A stretch of 64,000 nt of DNA from Mercurialis annua. Lineage: Eukaryota; Streptophyta; Magnoliopsida; Malpighiales; Euphorbiaceae. The translations under genes and the position numbers were made by a program. Location: positions 54,216,052 to 54,280,051 of the forward strand of contig NC_065574.1 in the NCBI RefSeq assembly GCF_937616625.2. The letters are read 5' to 3'. This document shows, in pieces, positions 56,441 through 64,000 of this stretch. Under the pieces are notes generated by a model, which saw only the letters and a program-made list of their open reading frames with translations, did no database searches and was not told where the DNA came from. Position 1 is the first letter of the stretch. Every line of letters begins with the position of its first letter.

Positions 56441-56645
56441 CTGAAATGAGTGCCACCTCAGCACCAATGAATGAGTGTAATTCGATGAGGTGGAGGTCAT
56501 TTTACACCAATGAATGAGTGCCACCTCAGCACCGTGCATGAATTTGAGAAAAAGTGGTAGTTCGTGCATGAAAATGATAACATTTAAACCGCGTGATTAA
56601 AATGAGAAATATGAAATTTCGTGATTTTTTTTTACATCAACCCTT
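56440..56645. mobile_element. Partial Mutator-like MITE, family GGGTTAATATC
   Basis: Matches the middle and right arm of the element at 33628-33936 (ATGAGTGCCACCTCAGCACC, AGTTCGTGCATGAAAATG, terminal CAACCC). The left arm is missing; the middle segment is repeated. Confidence 0.6.
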
Positions 56646-56679
56646 ATAAATATGAAATTTCTAGATTTCAGAAGTCTTT

Positions 56680-57765
56680 TGGAAATGAAACACGGAAAGG
56701 AAAGGGAAGTCCCGAGTTGTTGATAAGAATCATAGCTTGTGCCTCGAGAAGAGTTGAAAGGATAGTTCATAGTTCCGTCCTCACATATTTGAAGGCGTCG
56801 ATATTTTCTCCTGATGAATGATGATTGTATAACTTCCTACAATTGTTCTGATAGGTGTAGACCCAGATTTGATTTAACAGAAGTAACCCATTCACCATAG
56901 TAATTCCTGAATTCATACCTTCAAATACAAATTCAATCCGACAGTCATTTCTTACAGACACAAATGTTGGTCTTATATTATTTCTATGAATAAATTTTAA
57001 TTGTAAATTTTTTATACCTTTGAGTCAACCGCATGGCCTTTGAGAGAGCTGTCATTGGTGTTATATTATACTTTTGTTCAGTGATCTCTTTACTCATAAA
57101 ATGACACAAACTTGGAACTTTGTCCTTGACATTGTCTCAGAGAATCACATTCTTTACAATATCACATGCATTAACAAATATAACAATTTCATATGACTAT
57201 TACAATTAATCCCTAGTGAAGCGTAAGAAAGATCTCTCATGCTACGAATTCCACAATAAAATTTCCAAATTATGCCTTAGAACTTGAAACATAACAGCAA
57301 ACTCACCACCGAATAGCTTCTCTACTGATTTAACAAGAACTTGACTAACTCGGTGTTGCAATGCTCGAAAGCTCGAATAATCTTCTGCAATAATTATCTA
57401 ACTTGTTTTGGTCTGGCCTAACTGATTCAATTGAAGTAGAGTCCGCCCAACTCGATTTAACATCACTGGATCTCTAGCAAACCATCTTGAATGAAGAGTT
57501 GATGCCAACAGCAAAAAATCACTCAGGTATTTATGAAACAAAAATGCAACTACAAAGAAAAAAAAAAGCGGTCCATTTGGTTTCATTAGTCCAAAAAACT
57601 AACTTTAATGTTAGTTGCTTACCCACAGTATTAAATTTTTATGACATAAGAATAGCTCCTGAAATTGAAACAACACCATGCAAAGGATGAGATTTCAAAA
57701 TACCGCAATATGATGCTGGTACTCTTACACTTCCTCCGGTATCATATCCTAGCAAGGAAAATCTT
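56680..57765 (-). pseudogene. TOC64/OM64-type amidase-like pseudogene (unprocessed)
   Basis: Four exon-like blocks in order on the minus strand: about 57750-57612 GYDTGGSVRVPASYCGIL then HGVVSISGAILMS; 57512-57308 WFARDPVMLNRVGRTLLQLN and VLVKSVEKLFGG; 57152-57012 NVKDKVPSLCHFMS and ALSKAMRLTQRY; 56818-56680 ENIDAFKYVRTEL. GGSVR is the amidase-signature Ser region. The block order and the spacing by intron-like sequence fit the amidase-like domain of the outer-membrane TOC64/OM64 receptors, which in intact form has a TPR tail. In-frame stops occur near 57641 (TAA), at 57398-57400 (TAG), near 57140 (TGA) and at 56767-56769 (TGA). N-terminal exons and the TPR part are missing. Introns are retained, so this is a DNA-level duplicate and not a retrocopy. 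Family assigned from remembered motifs. Confidence 0.7.
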
Positions 57766-57769
57766 CTAC

Positions 57770-59615
57770 TTTGATTAAATTATGGTTAAACCAAGGTGAA
57801 TGAACAACTTTTGATTAAATCCCTTCCTTCTCCTCTTCGTCCTCTAGTCCTTTAGTTCGAAATCAGCAATAACAGTTGATAATAGTAACTTGTCGTTTTC
57901 CTCGTCTATTCCATCAAAGAATATTTATATAATCAATGATTTAATGGATACAAGTTTAAAATTATTTATAAACTTTCATTCTTTTATGAATGTTACAAAA
58001 ATAAAAAGTAATTTTTTTAATAATTAAATTTTTGATCAAGTCAAGTAGCATATATAATTGACTGGATGAATATTTATAAATTTGATTAACTCTGTAGGGT
58101 AATATTTTAATTTTTTTGGTAACTGGGGAAGGGTTATTTTGACTCAATTTCATTAATTTTAAATAAATAATCTAATAAAATCAATTATATATTGACATAT
58201 ACTTTTGCATGTAAAATATTCTGATTTAATCATATTAGTCTCAATCATTTTTACACAGTTGATTTCTTTTCGGTGGTCCATGTTTATGGAGGTATCATTC
58301 AACGAGTACCATGCAAATCGGCCTTTGATTATATTACCAATCATTAATTATTCTGAATTTATCTTTAAAAGGAAAATGAATAGACCAGAAAGAAAAATTT
58401 CAATAAAAAAATTAACATGATATTATAATCATTTTGATTAGCAAATGAATTCTGTTTCCCTTTTCTCATTTATAAGTGTTGGTGCCTTCTACTGTTTTCT
58501 ATAAAGTAAATATTATTTTATTTATTTATCATTAATTAATAAATTATAATTATTTTTTATTCAATGCTAAAATAATAAAAATATTAACCACAATAAAATT
58601 ATAAAATTATCCACTAATAATATCTTCTTGTTTTTGTTTTCATATATAAAAAGATTTAGTCAAAATATTTTTTTTCTAGATATTTTTTTTATGACAAAAT
58701 TGATAGATAATATAAAACAAAAAATAAGTGATATTTATCTCCTTGCTTTCTCTTGTCTACAAGCTTAGTCATATTTGTTTTGACAATAATAAGTATTTTA
58801 TTAATAGAAAAATATGAATATAACATGACACAGATTAAACAAAAAAATTATCAAAAAGTATTATATTTTTTTAAAAAATTGAATTTTTTTTATCTATATT
58901 CTTCAATGCATAGAAAGAGCTTTATGAATATGCAATACGAATACATATATGTCCACCCTATTTAACGACTACTTGATCATAATGATCATCACTAATCAAT
59001 AGAATAACTGACAGTGGCCCAGCTAATTAAACTTTTTATAAAGAAATAAAAAGAACGAAAAAGAAAAAAAAATGGGTAGAATTTTATAAATTTTTAAATA
59101 ACTCCAAGCTCAATTACGTTTTTAAAATTAATAGTCCATGCATAATACCTAGTAGGGCAATACAGACTTTAAAAATTAAACCAAACTAAATCTTATTTGA
59201 TAACTTTTTATTGTTTAATTTGGTTTGATTTTTGAAACTAAAAATCAGATTATTCAAAACAAATTGTTATATTGTATATTTAAATACAATTATACTTATT
59301 AATCTTAGACATTGTATTTATTTTTAATTTTAATACCTAGGGCATAAAGTACTTAACCCCCTCTTAACTTTATAGCAGATCAAAGTTTACTATATCATTA
59401 GTATCACAATATGTACTATTATATGCTGATGTGCTGCCCATATATATATAGTCAAATTAAAATGCACAAAATTTCATTCAATTGAGTGATTATTTAGAAT
59501 GTATATAATACATTTGGATAATATTTGTTTCCACATTTGTAGGTTTCCAATATAATCATATCTATGCAATAATGCAACCTAGCTAACAAAAAAGGAAAGC
59601 CTTTCATGTTACATC
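57770..59615. other. AT-rich intergenic DNA
   Basis: Near 57830-57925 the minus strand is open and less AT-rich (DGIDEENDKLLLSTVIADFE), perhaps another gene fragment, not identified. Nothing else recognised. Confidence 0.4.
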
Positions 59616-59831
59616 AAATTACTTTCTGTCAACCAATGAGAGTTGGTCCAAGTGATAGGCGGTTTGGTATCGCTTAAGTAAGTTCTCGGGTTCGATTTCT
59701 TGTGAATGTAAAAAATTTCCACTGGAAAACTCACCCACCATGCCAGGTGCGCGACACGGGTCGGATCCGGATTAGTCAGGGCGAAGCTTTGAAAACCGGA
59801 TGGGCTTACCAAAAAAATTACTTTCTGTCAA
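59616..59831 (+). mobile_element. tRNA-derived SINE, family A, copy 3, with 17-bp TSD
   Basis: Body 59633-59814 matches the copy at 20335-20517 closely (shared ACCATGCCAGGTGCGCGAC and GGATCCGGATTAGTCAGGGC). Flanked by AAATTACTTTCTGTCAA at 59616-59632 and 59815-59831. Confidence 0.9.
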
Positions 59832-60070
59832 TGTTAAATCAGCAAATTTTTTTTAAAAAAAAGCGACATATCATCATGCAATTAAATTAGTATACGAAAA
59901 TTATAATTTCATCGAATTTTATTTTCTTATGATAGCACCATTAATGTATTGATGTGGTGCCAATATAATAACCTAAAAGCGACATATATCAGTAAAAATT
60001 GTGCATTGTCAATTAAATATTAATAACTTATTGATGGGTATAACTCCTTTTGAATTTATCATTTATTAAA

Positions 60071-60433
60071 GGCCTAATGTCTTCCAAAAAACCCAGATCT
60101 TTTATCCCCTTTTTCAATCCTACTCTGACGTTGCAAATCAGTCAATTTTATGTTCATTTCAATTGTACCCTAAAATATAAAATTGATCCTTTTTTATTTG
60201 GCAAATTTTTTCCAAATTGATACTTTTTGCATTAAATTAATTTTTTATATTAAATTGCCCCTTTTGTTAAGAATTCTTTTACAAGTTTTGTCAAATAAAT
60301 AAAGAGCAATTTTATGCTTTAAGGTACAATTGAAATGAACAAAAATACAAAATGGGATAAAATTGACAAATTTTCAATGTCAGGGTAAGATTGAAAAGGG
60401 GATGAAAGGTCGGGATTTTTTTAATTGAATTAC
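60071..60433. mobile_element. Foldback MITE, termini approximate
   Basis: Left arm (TTATCCCCTTTTTCAATCC, CATTTCAATTGTACC) and right arm (GGTACAATTGAAATG, GATTGAAAAGGGGATGAAAG) are inverted copies around an AT-rich centre. The exact ends and TSD could not be fixed. A related fragment is at 21715-21800. Confidence 0.6.
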
Positions 60434-60639
60434 TATTTAAAGCGAAAGAGATGTGCTCATTTTTATTTACATCATGTGTGATGGCAGCTGAGTTAAATAG
60501 TATTTTCACAATTTAGTGAATATAATTATTATCTAAAATAAACATGAAATAATATTATTAATTTAAAAAAATAGGAGAAATGTTAAATTGCCATCAAACA
60601 ATATTAAAAAATCTTTCTAATAATCTCCAACGTGTATAA

Positions 60640-60800
60640 AATGCTCTTCTGATTTAAATAAGGTAGCTAGTTCAAACTGTACTAGTGTGTGAAATTATTT
60701 AAATTTGAGACTATAATTTTACTTCCTTCAAATGACTTATCTAGTTTAAGTGTAGATTAGTATAAATGTGAAAGAGTGTCATTTTATAGTTAAAACTCGT
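60640..60800 (+). mobile_element. tRNA-derived SINE, family B, copy 5 (decayed)
   Basis: ATGCTCTTCTGATTTAAATA followed by AGGTAGCTAGTTCAAACTG (decayed B-box) and the 3' body GACTTATCTAGTTTAAGTG, parallel to copy 2 at 18840-19035. Confidence 0.45.
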
Positions 60801-61086
60801 CTTTTAACAACCCATATAAAAAAATCCTAATATTCCATTGATAACTAGATATGAAGTTATAACATTAGTACTCCATGATATGTAGCGAAGTTAATTATAT
60901 ACGCCACTGAAAATTAATTTTAAACACATAGATATTTACATCGCCACATCAGATCCAAATTGATTGTGGATATATTTGGTAAAAGTTTAAAAAATGATGA
61001 CAAATATAGCATAAAATTAAAAACATGATATATAGCTAAAATTATAAGCGGATATGAATATTTTGCCTAAAATACATAATTTTTTA

Positions 61087-61680
61087 TGTTCGTGATAGAG
61101 TCTGCCTTCTGATCCGGTGATGTAACCTGCAAAATAAGGTAGAATCTAACCGGACGGTAGTTGTCCGATTAACTCTAAAGTCAATTTAGGCTTTGAGCAG
61201 CGTTTTGAGTATATAAATATACTTGTGTGTTTAGACATACCTCAACCTCCTTATATAGTAGATGATTGTACACATTGTAGAGTTGGAATAGGAAGGTGAA
61301 TACTATTAGTAGGGTATGACCTTGATTAGGAGTATAATTCCTTATTCAGACATGAGTTATATTTCAGAACGTCTTCCTAAATAGTCTCGTCTTCTTAAGT
61401 TAGAGGTTATCTTCCTAAGTTGGAGTTTGTATACAAATAGGAAAAATATTCGAGAATCTTTGCAGATCTGGTAATCTGTCTGAATCCAAGGGTCGACGCG
61501 CTCTGTCCGAGTATTCAGGAATTCGGTCGTACCCTTGTGGTTGAGATTATCTTCCAGTCGAGGCGGATCTTATAGATTCAGTCACCGATTTTGTCTGACT
61601 GAGCCCTTTTGGCGGGAGTCCGGTATCGTCCGAGGGTGAATCTCCTGCGACTCGACTCGGCTCCATAATATTTAAAATAG
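61087..61680 (-). mobile_element. Probable LTR fragment or solo LTR
   Basis: A ~590-bp block is clearly less AT-rich than its surroundings. It begins TGTTCGTGATAGAGTCTGCC, typical of the inverted 3' end of a plant LTR, and has Asp/Arg-like codons but no open frame. The far end and TSD are not clear, so the class is tentative. Confidence 0.4.
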
Positions 61681-61689
61681 GATTCGGTA

Positions 61690-62716
61690 TCCATCAATTC
61701 GTAAGAATGACTAATTTGATTTTAATATCTCTAAAAGTAATTTTAATAGATTGGTCATCAGTTTTATAAATCCAAATAATTACATCCTAATTGAAAATAT
61801 GAAAAATTATAAAAATAAAATATTTTTAGCCTCCTAATTTATTTTTTGTCCATAATGAAAAAGAATATTATACTTTTTTTTTGAAAAAAAATCATCTATC
61901 TCATTTTATAATATTTAATATTATAATTAAAATAGTTTTGCTATTATAAAAAAATTAAGAAACATTTCTAAATATAGACTAATTCAACATAAAAATAATT
62001 TGAAATACCAATTGTTTTTATTAATCAGATTCTTTATTTTCTTATATTCTTTGTTAATATAATTTTCATTATTTATAAAGCTGATGAATTTCTATCTATT
62101 TTATCTTAATTTTCATTATATAATTCATTTTGCGAGAAAGTATTTTTCTTCTACTTTTATAAACAGAAGCTAACTCTCTTCTATACGAGATACAAAAAGA
62201 TAAAATAAAAAATAGTTGAATAATTCCTTTTTAGAAGTTCTCACTCAATCTTTTTTAAATAAATAAAATACAACATTCTTAATTTAAAAACCAGTCCTTT
62301 GTGTATGTGTGCGCGTGTGTGTTTATGTATAAAAAATATAGTTTTTAATGCTGAATTTAATCTAAATTATAATACTCAATTGTTAATCTAAATTTAACTC
62401 AAATACTTTGGATTTTTTTTACAAAGAAATTTTAAAAATTCTTTACTCAAAATCAGATTAGACAATTAGACCAGACAAATTTACAATTCGATAAGAATTG
62501 CTCTAGGAATCTTCTTGTAAATTATCCCTTTAATATTTCCCGCCTTCCTTAACGGCTACGTAAGACTTGACTTGGGCTCACTTTTAAATCGGGGCCCAAT
62601 TGACCTCTTTCCAATCAAAACAAATCTGAACCGTCCACGTCATTCCTCCTCCCTCACAGACTCTCAAAATCCAAATCTCAGCACCCAAATCTCCACCGTC
62701 TGATAAAACAAATTCA
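61690..62716 (+). promoter_or_regulatory. Upstream region of the 62.7-kb gene
   Basis: AT-rich until about 62535, then less AT-rich. The proximal part has GGGGCCCAATTGACC (site-II-like GGCCCA core) at about 62592, CCGTCCACGTCATTCC (ACGT core) at about 62632, and a CT-rich leader. No clear TATA box was found, as in many housekeeping-type plant promoters. A (TG)n-rich tract is at about 62296-62325. Confidence 0.4.
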
Positions 62717-63696
62717 ATGCCTCAGATTAACCCACAGCTCTCTCCTCTCTGCCTCCTCTTCCTCCTCCTCACCACCACCGCCTCCGCCGCACCGTCGTTT
62801 TTCAAATCATATTCGCAGTACAAAAACGTGATCTCACTCTCTCACTCTCTCTTCACACGCGTATCGAATCTACGCGCCGCTCGCGGCGACATCGCCGGCG
62901 CAAATCGCGCGAAGATAATCGCTGAGAAGCTGAATATAGGGTTCTGGGGCTCGACATGGTCATTAGGATACGATTATGTGAAAAATTACTCGTGGAGGGA
63001 TTTAAATTACAAGGATCTGTACGATGTCGTTTCGGAGATGAACGAGTTGGCTAGGGTTTTAGGTGAGTTGACTCGGGCTGAATCGGATGTGCAGAGAGCA
63101 TCGTGGATCGCGAGAAATTACAGTAGTTTATTTCGGATTGCTAAGTCTGTGTTACAAAGATTACATAAAGTGTTCAATAAAACGGTAATCAGTACTTCAT
63201 TTCATCAACGGGTCCCGTTTTGGACACGAGATTTTATTTTTACATAGAAAAATTTAAAATATTATTGTTTCGCGGTGTTTGTGTCCAAATGTTTCATTTT
63301 TCTGTGTCCGTGCTATCTATTGATTAATTGTCACTTAATTTGTTACAGAGATTACATAAAGTGTTCAATTAAACGGTAATTAGTATTTCATTTGATGAGC
63401 ATGTCAAATTATTTCGGAGATAAGATTTCATTTTTACATAGAAAATTTTAAAATAATATTGTTTTGCCGTGTCTGTGCTATCTATTGATTCATTCTATCT
63501 AATTTTATTGTTGTTTGTATGACAGGGGGCTTTTAAAGAAGTGGTGGAGACATTGCAGAGGGAGGTGGTGGATGGTGAATTATTAAAGGATTGTATTGAA
63601 TTGGGAAGCTACGATTTGAAAGGTTTGATTCAAATTATTAAAGATTTAGCTTCGCAGTTTTATTCTAGTTCTGAGAATTATAACTCTGATCTATGA
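62717..63696 (+). CDS. Unknown plant protein with signal peptide, two exons
   Basis: Exon 1 is 62717-63184 (156 codons, ends ...HKVFNKT at donor GTAATC); exon 2 is 63526-63696 (acceptor GTATGACAG, begins GAFKEVVETLQREVVDGELL, stop TGA 63694-63696). The product is 212 aa. Residues 1-24 form a signal peptide or anchor (LCLLFLLLTTTASA). The rest is predicted mostly helical, with a central GFWGSTWSLGYDYVKNYSWR segment (about 76-95) and a conserved-looking end (LGSYDLKGLIQIIKDLASQF). I do not recognise a named family, and no catalytic motif is visible. The continuing frame past 63184 to 63247 is unlikely because a proper donor lies there and exon 2 keeps the frame and amphipathic pattern. The start codon is the first ATG, directly before the hydrophobic segment. 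The exon 1 end and intron start are duplicated inside the intron. Confidence 0.8.
63145..63505 (+). repeat. Imperfect tandem duplication across a splice donor
   Basis: About 63150-63340 (last 34 bases of exon 1 plus the intron start) is repeated at 63341-63505. The second copy carries CAGAGATTACATAAAGTG...AAACGGTAATT, that is, an acceptor, a 29-bp pseudo-exon and a donor. The intron part contains the repeat also found in the TPS1 leader intron. Confidence 0.8.
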
Positions 63697-64000
63697 TACT
63701 TCAACGTAATTTTGTACACTCAAAACTCTTTAATGTGTTTATATTTGCAAATTTCTGATGGAATTGATGCATATTGAGCTAAATCATGTTTCAAAGTGTT
63801 CATATTAAGTTCACAATTTTTTTAATTCCTAGTGATATATGCTGATTGTTTGGTGTTCTTCAATATATTATGAACATCATCATTTCTAGTGAACAAAGGG
63901 TCAACGATCTCTATGAATTTATAATACGGGGTCATTTTATTCAATTTATATTTTTTTATCAATTAACTTTAAAACTCTTCATTTTTGAATTAAATTATCT
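63697..64000. other. 3' flank of the unknown gene
   Basis: AT-rich; should contain the 3'UTR. No further feature seen. Confidence 0.5.

Noticed and set aside
56241..56456. 71-codon minus-strand ORF with repeated GGICSS-like segments
   Set aside because: The protein repeats arise from the hairpin array in the DNA; no gene structure.

Overview
This is nuclear DNA of a flowering plant, almost certainly a eudicot. Genes have many short exons with GT-AG introns, the intergenic DNA is very AT-rich, and most of it is transposon-derived: Ty3/gypsy, LINE, SINE, TRIM, Mutator-type MITEs, hAT, Stowaway, PIF/Harbinger-like and CACTA. The species cannot be fixed from the sequence alone. There is no bacterial-type operon, CRISPR array or convincing tRNA/rRNA gene.

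Layout. 1-2118: 5' end of a minus-strand gypsy retrotransposon (open gag reading frame running off the left edge, primer-binding region, putative LTR). 4049-4683: a ~600 bp retroposon with an 18-bp target-site duplication (TSD). 6140-8820: a dead, 5'-truncated L1-type LINE with a 16-17 bp TSD. 11672-12091 (-): an intronless S40-type senescence regulator. 12.3-22.5 kb: gene desert with SINEs, MITEs and one GC/ACGT-rich island. 22533-30913 (-): a complete 10-exon subtilase of the SBT5 type (777 aa by my splice model), with a hAT MITE and a Mutator MITE in its introns. 31-39 kb: a dense cluster of Mutator-like foldback MITEs, four of them carrying near-perfect or perfect 9-11 bp TSDs. 39492-48786 (-), with a 5'UTR exon to about 49.52 kb: a complete 17-coding-exon class I trehalose-6-phosphate synthase (TPS1 type, 912 or 907 aa), with a TRIM retrotransposon in intron 9 and an upstream ORF that overlaps the main start. 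52.1-54.3 kb: LINE remnant, PIF/Harbinger-like MITE, and a complete non-autonomous CACTA element containing a 5S-rRNA-like stretch. 54.8-57.8 kb: gene fragments (hyccin-like, NAD(P)HX dehydratase-like, TOC64/OM64 amidase-like) that are all broken. 62717-63696 (+): a two-exon gene for a small secreted or membrane-targeted plant protein of unknown function.

The intact genes are unrelated single-copy functions, not a pathway cluster: S40 (senescence-linked nuclear regulator), SBT5 (apoplastic protease), TPS1 (sugar-signal synthesis). The most unusual findings are the 5S-like sequence inside the CACTA element, the TRIM whose 5' LTR is replaced by a 48-bp perfect palindrome, the overlapping uORF in the TPS1 leader, the patchwork of gene fragments at 54.8-57.8 kb, and the duplicated splice-donor region in the last gene. 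All exon coordinates come from reading splice sites and frame by eye; transcript data were not available.
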